NCBI RefSeq assembly: GCF_026967575.1
Contig: NZ_CP114054.1
Coordinates: forward strand, 2,418,001 to 2,482,000
Direction: 5' to 3'
Length of the DNA stretch: 64,000 bases
Source of the DNA: Aurantiacibacter sp. MUD11
GTDB lineage: Bacteria > Pseudomonadota > Alphaproteobacteria > Sphingomonadales > Sphingomonadaceae
The notes below the pieces were generated by a model. That model did no database searches and had not been told where the DNA came from. It was given only the letters and a program-made list of their open reading frames with translations. Position 1 is the stretch's first letter. Each line of letters starts with the position of its first letter. A program made the translations under genes and the position numbers. Below are positions 16,836 to 28,221 of the stretch, in pieces.

Positions 16836-18863
16836 TCAGTCCTCGATGTTCAGTTCCGGACGCGCCGGCGGCAGCGGAGCGTCGCGGTCGCCAGTCATCA
16901 GGTAGGTGTCGAACCACTCCATCATCCGCACGTTGTATTCGTAACGCGATGCGGCGCGGGAGTTGCCGTGGCCTTCGCCCGGGAACATCACCAGTCGCAG
17001 CGGCGTGTCCGGGCGACGGATACGGATGTTGCGGTACATTTCCACGCTCTGCGTCGGGCTGACGCGCGTGTCGGCATCGCCGTGCATGATCAGCAGCGGG
17101 GTATCGGCGCGGTCGGCGTAGTAGATCGGGCTGACTTCGAGGAAGTGCTGCCAATCGTCCCACGGCCATTGCCGCGCATGAACCAGGAACATCTCCATGG
17201 GGATGTCGCCGGTGCCGGTCTTGCTGATCTGGTTGGAAATGCCGACGAACATCACGCCCGCGGCGAAGTGCTCCGAATTGTAGGTGGAGGACCAGGCCGT
17301 GGCATAACCGCCGTAGGACCCGCCGGTGATGCCCACGCGATCGGGATCGGCGATGCCCATTTCCACCAGCCAGTGCTTGGCGTCCACCAGGTCGCGGAAT
17401 TCGGGATCGGTGTAGTTGCCCGAGTGCGCCTTGGAGAAGTCGGTACCGTAGGCGGTGGAGCCGCGATAGTTGGGCAGGAACACGGCATAGCCCTGGCCCG
17501 CAGCGACCTGGCCGGGGTTGGAATAGCCGGTGACCCAGCCGTTGCTTTCATGTGCTTCGGGGCCACCGTGCACGTCGAAGATGGTCGGGGCGCCGCCGCC
17601 GGGCACGCCGCCGACGGGCAGAATCAGCACGCCTTCGACTTCGGTGCCGTCGGTCGCCTCGAAGCGGAACGGACGCTGCTCGCCGAAGTCGATCTCGGCC
17701 AGCCACGGGTTGTGGTCGGTCCAGCGGGTGAAATTGCCGCCGTTGAAGGAGAACAGCTCGTTCGGGTGCGTCGGCGCGTTCGCCTCCACCACCAGGCGGT
17801 TGCCGCCCTGCTCGATGCTGGTGAGGATCAGCCCGTCGGGGTCATATTCGCGCAGCATCTCGCCGTTGTCGTCGTAGAAGCGCAGCACGCTCTGCACGCC
17901 GACGTGGACGACGACCGCGAGGCGACCATCGGCCATCCATTCGGCATCGACGGCAGCTTCGGGAGCACCGGCGTTGAGCGCGTAGTATTCGCCCGTCGAG
18001 GTGTCGACGAGGTGCAGGGTGGTGTCAGCCGGGTCGTGCTCGTCCACGCCGGCGATCATCGACAGGTGCATGCCGTCGGGCGAGATCTCGATGTCGCCCA
18101 GCTTGCCGGGCGTTTCCACCTCGATCGTCTCGCCGGTGGCGAAGTTGAGGATGTGGGCGCGAAGCGAGGTGTATTCGTCGTCGATCAGCGGCGAGGGCGC
18201 GCTGGTGAAGACGGCGAATTCGCCACTCGGCGCCACCTGGAACGAGGTGACGTAACCAGGCACCTCGATCTCGCGCGGATCGGCATCGACAGTCGTGCCT
18301 TCGACACTGGCGACGACGATCCGGTTGAACTGGAATTCTTCCTCGTAGACCACCGAGTTGAAACCGGCGTCCGCCTCATCCTCGCGCGCCTCGTCCGGCG
18401 CCGCGGCAACGCGCAGGTAGACTTCGCTGCCGTCGGGCGAGAAGGCGTAGGATCGTACGGCGGCATCTTCCACGCCGGCCAGCTTGCGATGCGAACCACC
18501 GTCCACCGGGATGCCCCAGAGCGCGCGGTCGTCGCCTTCGTCGGTCCACAGGAAGGTGAGCATGGAGCCATCGGGGGTGAAGCCGATGGAAGAAACGCTC
18601 ATGTTTTCGGGCAGGTAGGCGCGCACGTCCATCGCGCCATCGGCCAGGAACAACTGCTGGCGCGCCGAGCCATTGTCCTCGCCGCGCGTCACGTCAGGAT
18701 AGTGGACGCGGGTGTAGGCAACATGATTGCCATCCTGCGAGACGGCGACGGTGCCGGTATATTCGATGCGGGCGACGTCCTCGGGCGTCATCTCGCGGGC
18801 CAGCGCCGGCGTCAGCGGGAGGGTCAATGCCGTGGTAAGCAGGGCAGTACGCAAAAGCTTCAT
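16836..18863 (-). CDS. Secreted S9-family prolyl oligopeptidase/dipeptidyl-peptidase-like serine peptidase
   Basis: 675 aa. Signal peptide (MKLLRTALLTTALTLPLTPALA) then a beta-propeller region (TolB-like blades, about residues 30-400) and a C-terminal alpha/beta hydrolase domain. The catalytic triad is visible: Ser in GGSYGGYAT (about residue 520), Asp in HGDADTRVSP and His in GEGHGNSRAA. It cleaves small peptides, often after proline or alanine, in the periplasm. The start at 18863 was chosen for the signal peptide; a longer frame adds 13 residues. Part of a peptide-use set in this window (AbgT, M19 dipeptidase). Confidence 0.93.
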   Translation of the reverse strand: MKLLRTALLTTALTLPLTPALAREMTPEDVARIEYTGTVAVSQDGNHVAYTRVHYPDVTRGEDNGSARQQLFLADGAMDVRAYLPENMSVSSIGFTPDGSMLTFLWTDEGDDRALWGIPVDGGSHRKLAGVEDAAVRSYAFSPDGSEVYLRVAAAPDEAREDEADAGFNSVVYEEEFQFNRIVVASVEGTTVDADPREIEVPGYVTSFQVAPSGEFAVFTSAPSPLIDDEYTSLRAHILNFATGETIEVETPGKLGDIEISPDGMHLSMIAGVDEHDPADTTLHLVDTSTGEYYALNAGAPEAAVDAEWMADGRLAVVVHVGVQSVLRFYDDNGEMLREYDPDGLILTSIEQGGNRLVVEANAPTHPNELFSFNGGNFTRWTDHNPWLAEIDFGEQRPFRFEATDGTEVEGVLILPVGGVPGGGAPTIFDVHGGPEAHESNGWVTGYSNPGQVAAGQGYAVFLPNYRGSTAYGTDFSKAHSGNYTDPEFRDLVDAKHWLVEMGIADPDRVGITGGSYGGYATAWSSTYNSEHFAAGVMFVGISNQISKTGTGDIPMEMFLVHARQWPWDDWQHFLEVSPIYYADRADTPLLIMHGDADTRVSPTQSVEMYRNIRIRRPDTPLRLVMFPGEGHGNSRAASRYEYNVRMMEWFDTYLMTGDRDAPLPPARPELNIED

Positions 18864-19041
18864 CGTCAGGGGGTCCCCATTACTGGTCTGTTTCAGCTGC
18901 AACCGGTCATAGCGGCTGGCGTGCGACAGGCAAATGCCGGCTTGAGGGCAGGCCGGCCGGGAATATCCATCATGCCTGCCTGTGCAGCCCCGGCGAATCT
19001 GCTAACCCTTGTGGCTGAGCTTGTGGAGGAGAAGGCACGCA

Positions 19042-19440
19042 ATGGCCGAGACTGCAGACATTCCCGCCTGGATTGCCCTGTTCATGGGGCTTTATGCGCT
19101 TGGCGCCGCGCTGGGCGAATTGCGTTCGCCGGGCAGCTGGGCGGCGATGCTGGAAGAGTTCGAACAGCGCGAGGGACTGCGTTTCCTTGCCGGGCTGGTG
19201 GTGCTGTCGCTGGGCGCGACGATCTACCTCGTCAATCCCTACAACCCGGGCGACTGGCTCTCGATCCTGGTCACCGTGATGGGTGCGGGGATGGTGCTCG
19301 AAGGGCTGGTGATCTTCGCCTTCGGGCGCGCCTTCCTGCACTATGCCTCGGGCATGTTTGGCACCATCAACCGCGTCTGGGCGCTGCTGTCGGCTGGCAT
19401 GGGCATCGTGCTGATCTGCGTGGCGATGCTCCGCTTCTAG
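19042..19440 (+). CDS. Small four-helix membrane protein of unknown function
   Basis: 132 aa. Four hydrophobic stretches (about residues 8-25, 48-66, 72-94 and 108-130) separated by short charged loops, including ELRSPGSWAAMLEEFEQREG. A GGAGGAGAAGG ribosome site precedes the ATG. The pattern of a small inner-membrane protein with a NPYNPGDW loop was not recognised as a named family. Convergent with the SRAP gene, with 37 bp between stops. Confidence 0.72.
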   Translation: MAETADIPAWIALFMGLYALGAALGELRSPGSWAAMLEEFEQREGLRFLAGLVVLSLGATIYLVNPYNPGDWLSILVTVMGAGMVLEGLVIFAFGRAFLHYASGMFGTINRVWALLSAGMGIVLICVAMLRF

Positions 19441-19477
19441 GTAATCGCCGCCTCCCCGACCGCACCGGCGGACGGTT

Positions 19478-20122
19478 TCAGCGGACGGCCGTCGCGGCGC
19501 TGGTAGCCAGTTCACGCATCAGGGACGATGAATAGGGTTGGAGCAGCTCGTTCGCCCGGTCCCAACTTGCGCGTAGCCATAGTTCATGCGCGCCCGAATG
19601 CGGCGGCAAGATCACCGGCATGGTGTCGCGACCCACACGCTTCAATTCGGCATTAGCCTCGCAGGTCAGCAAGGCAAAGCCGGGCACTTCGCTGTCCTTC
19701 CACACGCCGGCGAAAGCGAACAGCGGCTGGTCCGTGCAGGCGAACCAGTGCTGGATGCGCTTGCCCTCGCGATCGGTCCCGCTGCCCCATTCCATGAAGG
19801 CCGTAGCCGGCACGAGGCAGCGGAATTCCGGATTGCGGAGATTGCCGACCCAGAACGGGCTGTCTGGATTGCGCACGCTCAGCACCGGGCGCGCCGCATC
19901 GGGGGCGGAGGGCGGCGGGGGCACGCCCCACAGGCGCGGCAACATCCGTTTCGGCTGGCCTGCGGCCATCGGCCCGGCAATGAATTCCCGGCCAATGGTA
20001 ATGACCGGAGCAAAGCTGCCTGGCGCGACATGGCCACCGGTCCAGGGATCGTCACCGACTCGCGCCCCGAATGTGTCGCCAATGGCCCCGGCATCGGCAT
20101 CGAGGCGGTAGAGCATGGTCAC
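19478..20122 (-). CDS. SRAP/YedK (HMCES)-domain protein lacking the canonical catalytic residues
   Basis: 214 aa. SRAP proteins crosslink abasic sites in single-stranded DNA through an N-terminal Cys2, helped by an Asn, a Glu (FxEW) and a His in HxRMP. The domain is recognisable: RCLVPATAFMEWGSG (100-114, E111 kept), PLFAFAGVW and DTMPVILPP. But the N-terminus reads MTMLYR where relatives have MCNLYR/MCGRY, the Asn segment reads RPVLSVRNP, and the HDRMP segment reads RDTMP. The GTG start at 20122 aligns with homologues; ATG at 20116 is the alternative. It lies 11 bp after the AbgT gene, so co-transcribed. Confidence 0.8.
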   Translation of the reverse strand: MTMLYRLDADAGAIGDTFGARVGDDPWTGGHVAPGSFAPVITIGREFIAGPMAAGQPKRMLPRLWGVPPPPSAPDAARPVLSVRNPDSPFWVGNLRNPEFRCLVPATAFMEWGSGTDREGKRIQHWFACTDQPLFAFAGVWKDSEVPGFALLTCEANAELKRVGRDTMPVILPPHSGAHELWLRASWDRANELLQPYSSSLMRELATSAATAVR

Positions 20123-20133
20123 CGGCTACACCG

Positions 20134-21744
<1,611 letters not shown>

Positions 21745-21856
21745 CACATGTCCCGTTGCTTGCGAATTCGTCTTGTCCGAATGCCTAACGGCATTGTCAT
21801 CATTCTCAAGAACTGCACATTGCTGCACACTGACCGGGGCAGACAATGGGGACCAA

Positions 21857-22810
21857 ATGACGGGGACGCTGGCAGCGAATTGGGGCAAGGGCACGTGGCT
21901 GGCCGTCCTGGCGACGGCCAGCCTGACCGCGCCTGAACCTGCCTATGCGCAGGATACATGCGCCTACGAAATCGTCGTGCTGGGGGCGGGGCAGGACGCA
22001 GGCGCACCGCAAATCGGCAATGCCGACGACCACGGTCCCCGGCTGCTGCCGAGTTCGCTGGCGCTGATCGACCGGACCGAAGGCAAGCGCTACCTGTTCG
22101 ATGCCAGCCCGGCGATAACCGAACAGCTGGCCGTTCTCGACGCAGTCTCGCCTGCGGGTGAGGGGCTCGGTGTGGACGGCGTTTTCCTTACCCATGCCCA
22201 TATCGGGCACTATCTCGGCCTTGCCTATTTCGGACGGGAAGCGGCAGGGGCCAGTCGCATCCCGGTCATGGCCATGCCGCGCATGGCGCGTTTCCTGCGC
22301 GACAACGGCCCGTGGAGCCAGCTGGTGGAACTGGGCAATATTCGCCTCCGGCCGATGGCGCACCAGCGCGCGCACATGCTGGAGGGTGGCCTGGCGGTGA
22401 CGCCGGTGCAGGTTCCGCATCGCGACGAATACTCCGAAACCGTCGGCTTCGTGATCACCCACCCGGACATCGGCAGCGCGCTCTATCTGCCCGACATCGA
22501 TTACTGGCCCGAACGGTTCGGCGAGAATTTCCTGCGATCGATCCTGCCGCAGGTCGACCGGATGTTCATCGACGCGACCTTCTGGGACGACAACGAGCTG
22601 CCGGGGCGCGACATGTCGGAAATTCCGCATCCGCGCGTGAGCGACACGATGGACCTGCTGGACGACCTGCCGCCGGAGGAACGCGGCAAGGTCCATTTCA
22701 TCCACTACAACCACACCAACCCGATCCGCGATCCCGCCTCACCCGAAAGCGCGGAGGTGGAGGCACGCGGTTTCCATGTCGCGCGGCGCGGCGACCGGTA
22801 CTGTCTCTAA
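21857..22810 (+). CDS. Exported metallo-beta-lactamase-fold protein resembling PqqB
   Basis: 317 aa. Signal peptide (cleavage after AYA, about residue 31), then a metallo-beta-lactamase fold. The N-terminal IVVLGAGQDAGAPQ strand-loop and the whole layout are PqqB-like, yet PqqB is cytosolic and this protein is exported. The metal motif reads THAHIGH (112-118), with Gly where HxHxDH enzymes have Asp. Further candidate ligands are H in QVPHRDEY, D in YLPDIDYW and H in HYNHTN. It is separated from thiC by the TPP riboswitch and has no pqq neighbours. The substrate is unknown. Confidence 0.78.
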   Translation: MTGTLAANWGKGTWLAVLATASLTAPEPAYAQDTCAYEIVVLGAGQDAGAPQIGNADDHGPRLLPSSLALIDRTEGKRYLFDASPAITEQLAVLDAVSPAGEGLGVDGVFLTHAHIGHYLGLAYFGREAAGASRIPVMAMPRMARFLRDNGPWSQLVELGNIRLRPMAHQRAHMLEGGLAVTPVQVPHRDEYSETVGFVITHPDIGSALYLPDIDYWPERFGENFLRSILPQVDRMFIDATFWDDNELPGRDMSEIPHPRVSDTMDLLDDLPPEERGKVHFIHYNHTNPIRDPASPESAEVEARGFHVARRGDRYCL

Positions 22811-24850
<2,040 letters not shown>

Positions 24851-24928
24851 GCTGCGGCCTCGCCGCTTGTAAGCCCTGCGGGTTTATCGCAGTCTCCTCC
24901 CTTCTTTCGTGAGGGGGGGGGAAATTGC

Positions 24929-25405
24929 ATGGAACTGATCGTTGACGGCCTGCTGTGGTTCTCGGTGCTGAGCACAGGGATCATGGCAGGCGTCTATTTT
25001 ACCTTCACCACCTTCGCGATGCGATCCTTCGCGGAGCTGGGGGACGAGGCGGGGATGCGGGCGATGCAGTCGATAAACCGCGTGATCCTGCGCAGCCCCT
25101 TCCTGCCACTGTTCTTCCTCTCCACGCTCGCCTGCGCGGCGCTGGTGGTGCTGGGACTGCTGGGCCTCGCGAGAGACGATCCCTGGGCCATGGTGGCCGG
25201 AGCCGCGACCTACGTGCTGGGCATGTTCGCGGTGACCGCCGCGGGCAATGTCCCGCTCAACAATCAGCTCGACGCCGCCGACCCCGTGACCGAGCAAGGA
25301 CGCGCAGTGTGGCGGGACTACCTTGTCCGCTGGACGCGGCTGAACCACGTTCGGACAGTGGCGTGCTGTGTGGCAATGGTGATGTTGGTTTGGAGTATGA
25401 ATTAG
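24929..25405 (+). CDS. DUF1772 (anthrone oxygenase-like) membrane protein
   Basis: 158 aa with four membrane segments (about 5-27, 52-76, 84-104 and 138-156). The DUF1772 pattern NVPLNNQL near residue 108 and WTRLNHVRT near residue 135 is clear. Some members are anthrone oxygenases in polyketide pathways; most bacterial ones have no known role. A G-rich ribosome site (GTGAGGGGGGGG) precedes the ATG. Stands alone, in its own transcription unit. Confidence 0.85.
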   Translation: MELIVDGLLWFSVLSTGIMAGVYFTFTTFAMRSFAELGDEAGMRAMQSINRVILRSPFLPLFFLSTLACAALVVLGLLGLARDDPWAMVAGAATYVLGMFAVTAAGNVPLNNQLDAADPVTEQGRAVWRDYLVRWTRLNHVRTVACCVAMVMLVWSMN

Positions 25406-25564
25406 CTGCCAAGGCAACTCTATGCTATACAGCCTTCAGCTATGAGACGCGATTGACGGCCTGGGCTGTTTGCACGAAGCGCCACTCTCCATCCTTTTCG
25501 CCTTTTAGCCCGCGTGACGACGTCCATGAACGGACCGAGCGCGCGGTCGCCAAAGGATTAAGCG

Positions 25565-25756
25565 ATGGACCTCAACGAATTGCTCGCCAACCACCAGCGC
25601 GCGCTGTTCAACCAGCGAAGTGCGCGCACGATGCGGGATCGCGAAACCTATTTCGATCTGGTGGGATATTACGCCGAACGTATCCGGAAACTCCGGATTT
25701 CGGCCGGTCTGCCGCGGTATCACTGGACTGACGAACCCCGGCCGCCGAAAGAATGA
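25565..25756 (+). CDS. Small conserved-type hypothetical protein (63 aa)
   Basis: 63 aa, helical and charged, starting MDLNELLANHQRALFN with ETYFDLVGYYAERIRKLR in the middle; no membrane segment or signal. Purine-rich AAAGGA lies upstream of the ATG. Composition looks like a real small cytosolic protein, but no family was recognised. It precedes cspA by about 200 bp. Confidence 0.6.
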   Translation: MDLNELLANHQRALFNQRSARTMRDRETYFDLVGYYAERIRKLRISAGLPRYHWTDEPRPPKE

Positions 25757-25960
25757 TTGGCCATGCAAGGCCGCAGTCGCTATGCACGGCGTGCTGAACG
25801 TCGATATTTGCGACGGACTTCGAGATTTGCCGACCGCCGCTTGCCCATTTTCGGCCCCGGCGCAAACCAGACGACGACTTCCTTTTCGATGACGATTTGA
25901 CGCACGACCATGCTGCACGTCGCGGCGTGGCAACACTTACGTTCTCGAAAGGAACAACAA

Positions 25961-26173
25961 ATGGCCAAGATTGGCACAGTGAAATTCTTCAACACCGACA
26001 AGGGTTATGGATTTATCCAGCCCGATGATGGTTCGAGCGACAGCTTCGTTCACATCAGCGCAGTTCAGGCTGCCGGCATGCAGACGCTCGATAAGGAGCA
26101 GCGCCTCAATTACGAGGTCGAGATGGGGCGCAATGGCAAGGAAAGCGCAATCAACCTTTCTGCCGCCGACTAA
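25961..26173 (+). CDS. Cold-shock protein (CspA family)
   Basis: 70 aa single cold-shock domain. The RNA-binding motifs are present as GTVKFFNTDKGYGFIQPDD (RNP1 variant KGYGFI) and DSFVHISAV (RNP2 FVHI). Nucleic-acid chaperone that melts RNA structure in cold or stationary phase. AAAGGA ribosome site 8 bp before ATG. The 200-bp upstream spacer is long enough for a structured leader, as is common for csp genes. The start was moved to 25961 because an upstream in-frame codon has no homologue support. Confidence 0.95.
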   Translation: MAKIGTVKFFNTDKGYGFIQPDDGSSDSFVHISAVQAAGMQTLDKEQRLNYEVEMGRNGKESAINLSAAD

Positions 26174-26274
26174 TCCCTGATCTTCCCGCCCTTGGGGGGA
26201 GGGTGGATTCGAGGGCGGGGGCGGCTCAAGGGTCGCTCCCGTCTTTCAGGAAGCCCGCACGAGGAAGGATTGCC

Positions 26275-26514
26275 ATGTCTCAGGGTTACCAGTTCTACAT
26301 GGAACAGGCCGAGAAGGCTGCGACGGACGCGAAAGATGCCACGCTGGAAAACGTCCGAGACCGCCACTTGCGCGCCGAGGAAACCTGGCGGGGTCTGGCG
26401 GAACAGTCACGCAAGGTTGAGGAAGATCGCGTGAAGGCGAAGGAAGAACGTCGGCTGCGCATAGAGGCCGAGATGCTTGAAGCCCGCTTGTCCGAGGGAA
26501 ATCCCGACGAGTAA
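26275..26514 (+). CDS. Small charged coiled-coil protein of unknown function
   Basis: 79 aa, nearly all alpha-helical and strongly charged: EQAEKAATDAKDATLENVR and a KVEEDRVKAKEERRLRIEAEM heptad-like stretch. No cysteine, signal or membrane segment. A GAGGAAGGA ribosome site lies 5 bp before the ATG. Part of a run of small stress-type genes (cspA upstream, hibernation factor downstream). Not assigned to a family. Confidence 0.68.
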   Translation: MSQGYQFYMEQAEKAATDAKDATLENVRDRHLRAEETWRGLAEQSRKVEEDRVKAKEERRLRIEAEMLEARLSEGNPDE

Positions 26515-26638
26515 CACTTCGCTTGCGCGCCAAATCCCGCTTTATGCAGGCGGACCAGCGACCAGGGCACTGGCATTTTCTGGACTGGCTCTCCATCTCT
26601 GTTACCCAAATGAGAATTAGGCAGAAGGAGTTACCGCC

Positions 26639-26977
26639 ATGCAGGTCCAGTTCAATTCCGATTCCTCGGTCATGGGGACCGACAATGTCGCGGAGCGGAT
26701 CGAGGGCGTGGTGCGCGACAAGTTAAAGCGGCATGCAGAGCGGCTTACCCGACTGGAAGTCCACGTGCGCGACGAGAATGCGCGCAAGGGTGGCGGAGAC
26801 GACAAGTCCTGCACCATCGAGGCGCGGCCGCGTTCGGGCGGTCCGATCGGCGTAACGGCCCATGCTGGCGATGTCGACACGGCGGCGCGGCTGGCAGCGG
26901 ACAAGCTGGCCAGCCGGCTCGACCACCACTTCGGCAAGGCCGATCGCCACACCAAGGTTCCGCCAAGCGAGGACTAG
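26639..26977 (+). CDS. HPF/RaiA-family ribosome hibernation (S30AE) protein, short form
   Basis: 112 aa. The beta-alpha-beta-beta-beta-alpha pattern of the S30AE domain is visible: MQVQFNSDSSVMG, the helix NVAERIEGVVRDKLKRHAERLTRLEVHVRDEN, then the strand CTIEARPRSGGPIGVTA and the helix DTAARLAADKLASRLD. These factors sit in the decoding centre of idle ribosomes. It lacks the long C-terminal dimerisation extension of long HPF, so it would be of the YfiA/short type. Confidence 0.78.
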   Translation: MQVQFNSDSSVMGTDNVAERIEGVVRDKLKRHAERLTRLEVHVRDENARKGGGDDKSCTIEARPRSGGPIGVTAHAGDVDTAARLAADKLASRLDHHFGKADRHTKVPPSED

Positions 26978-27075
26978 TTCCGAAGAGTCGGCGGTGTCCG
27001 TGAGACTTTGAGACGCGTCAATGTCTTCTGCTGTCCGGGGGTGCAGTAATACGCTGTTACCACCGGAGAAATGCG

Positions 27076-27474
27076 ATGCACAAACTGACCCTGTTGCTTG
27101 CCCCCCTGGCCGTGCTGGCCACTGCTGCCTGCGTCTATGACGGGCAGGAGGAACCCGAGCCCATTGCCAACCTGTCGACCGAGCGCGAGTGCTTCTTCGT
27201 CAGCCAGGTCAACGGCTACAACGAGGCGCCCGACGGCCCGCGCGGCGACCGGCTCTACGTCAGGACCGGGGTGCGTGACCGCTTCCTGCTGGAAACGCTG
27301 GGCACCTGCCCGGACCTAGACTGGTCATGGCAGATCGGGATCGATCCCAATCATCAGTCCGCGGTCTGCACCGGCGACGTGGTCGACCTGGTCATCCCCC
27401 GTACTGCCGGTGGACGGCCCGATCGCTGCTCCGCCCGCGTGCTTGGCAAGATGATCGAGGAAGACGAGGGCTAA
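27076..27474 (+). CDS. DUF6491-type lipoprotein
   Basis: 132 aa. A lipoprotein signal peptide ends in lipobox LATAAC (Cys19). The mature part has a CFF-x-VNGY motif and paired cysteines (TCPDLDWS, VCTGD and RCSARVLG). A paralogue with the same arrangement lies at 31614-32030. Probably a periplasmic or outer-membrane anchored protein of unknown role. Its stop overlaps the convergent repeat lipoprotein by 4 bp. Confidence 0.8.
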   Translation: MHKLTLLLAPLAVLATAACVYDGQEEPEPIANLSTERECFFVSQVNGYNEAPDGPRGDRLYVRTGVRDRFLLETLGTCPDLDWSWQIGIDPNHQSAVCTGDVVDLVIPRTAGGRPDRCSARVLGKMIEEDEG

Positions 27475-27995
27475 CGCCCTCGGCCGCGCCCGGCCGGATC
27501 GGCATGGCGACCGGAGTCGCTGTCGGTGATCCCGCGTCCGCGTCCCTGGCCCGCCGGGTCGGCATGGCGGCCGGAATCGCTGTCGGTGACTCCGGAGCCA
27601 TAGCCGCCGCGCCCGCGACCTTGTCCGGCAGGGTCGGCATAGCTGCCGCTGTCGCTGTCCGTCACGCCGGTGTTGTAGCCGCGTCCGCGTCCGTTGCCGG
27701 CGGGATCGGCGTAACTGCCGCTATCGCTGTCGGTAATGCCGGAGTTGTAATAGCCGCCCTGTCCGTTGCCTGCCGGATCGGCATAGGCACCGCTGTCGGC
27801 GTCGGTGATCCCGGAGTTGTAGGCGTTGTAGCCATTGTAGCCCCGCCCGTAGCCGACCGGGTCGGCATATGGCCCGGCATCGGCATCCGTGCCGGCCCCC
27901 AGCGTCGTGCAGCCGGAAAGGCCGGTGCCGACCGCGGCAGCGCCCGCGACGCGCGCGAGAAATGAACGACGAGTGGTTCGTGTTGTACGCTTCAT
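27471..27995 (-). CDS. Tat-exported lipoprotein made of TDSDSG/ADPAG repeats
   Basis: 174 aa. Twin-arginine signal TTRRSFLARV followed by lipobox LSGC (Cys29), so it is likely folded or cofactor-independent cargo of the Tat route that is then lipidated. The rest is a tandem array of about six degenerate units, each (I/V)TDSDSGxxADPAGxGRGRG, about 20-25 residues, strongly acidic then Gly/Arg-rich, and predicted disordered. TDSDSG resembles a calcium-binding loop, but no known repeat was matched. The start at 27995 is set by the Tat signal. The same DNA repeats can mislead as an array. Confidence 0.75.
   Translation of the reverse strand: MKRTTRTTRRSFLARVAGAAAVGTGLSGCTTLGAGTDADAGPYADPVGYGRGYNGYNAYNSGITDADSGAYADPAGNGQGGYYNSGITDSDSGSYADPAGNGRGRGYNTGVTDSDSGSYADPAGQGRGRGGYGSGVTDSDSGRHADPAGQGRGRGITDSDSGRHADPAGRGRGR
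27474..27860 (-). repeat. Coding tandem repeat of the Tat lipoprotein
   Basis: Degenerate direct repeats of about 54-75 bp, each including a near-identical GGATCGGCAT / TCGCTGTCGGTGAT-type core (plus-strand view). They encode the TDSDSG-ADPAG units. Divergence increases toward the N-terminal end of the protein, as expected from stepwise duplication. Confidence 0.8.
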
Positions 27996-28150
27996 GTGCT
28001 GGTCCTCCCCTGCAAGGTCCATCGCATCGAACTGCCTCGCAAGCTGTCAGGGGCAGTGTGAACGCGCCCCGAACGGGGTTCACAGGTGCCTGTCAGGTAA
28101 CTGAGGCGGCGCGTCACCCTGCCGCATCCCTCGCCGCGAAATCGCGTCTG

Positions 28151-28168
28151 GCGTGACAGGCGTCACGC
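28151..28168. promoter_or_regulatory. CRP/FNR-type palindrome upstream of the subtilase gene
   Basis: A perfect 7-bp inverted repeat GCGTGAC-AGGC-GTCACGC, that is CGTGA-N6-TCACG, which matches the spacing of CRP-family sites (TGTGA-N6-TCACA). It lies about 55 bp before the subtilase start codon. Binding is inferred from pattern only. Confidence 0.4.
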
Positions 28169-28221
28169 GCAATCCCTTGGCGGGGGCCTAGCCCTCTCCT
28201 GTCAAACACAGGAGGGAAACC

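Noticed and set aside
16968..19535. An 855-codon plus-strand frame over the S9 peptidase.
   Set aside because: Antisense shadow of a gene with full signal peptide and catalytic triad; composition of the product is not protein-like.
27480..27860. Regular repeats of about 55-75 bp look like a CRISPR or DNA repeat array.
   Set aside because: The units keep the reading frame and encode one lipoprotein with a Tat signal; spacer-like variable parts are also coding and no cas genes are near.
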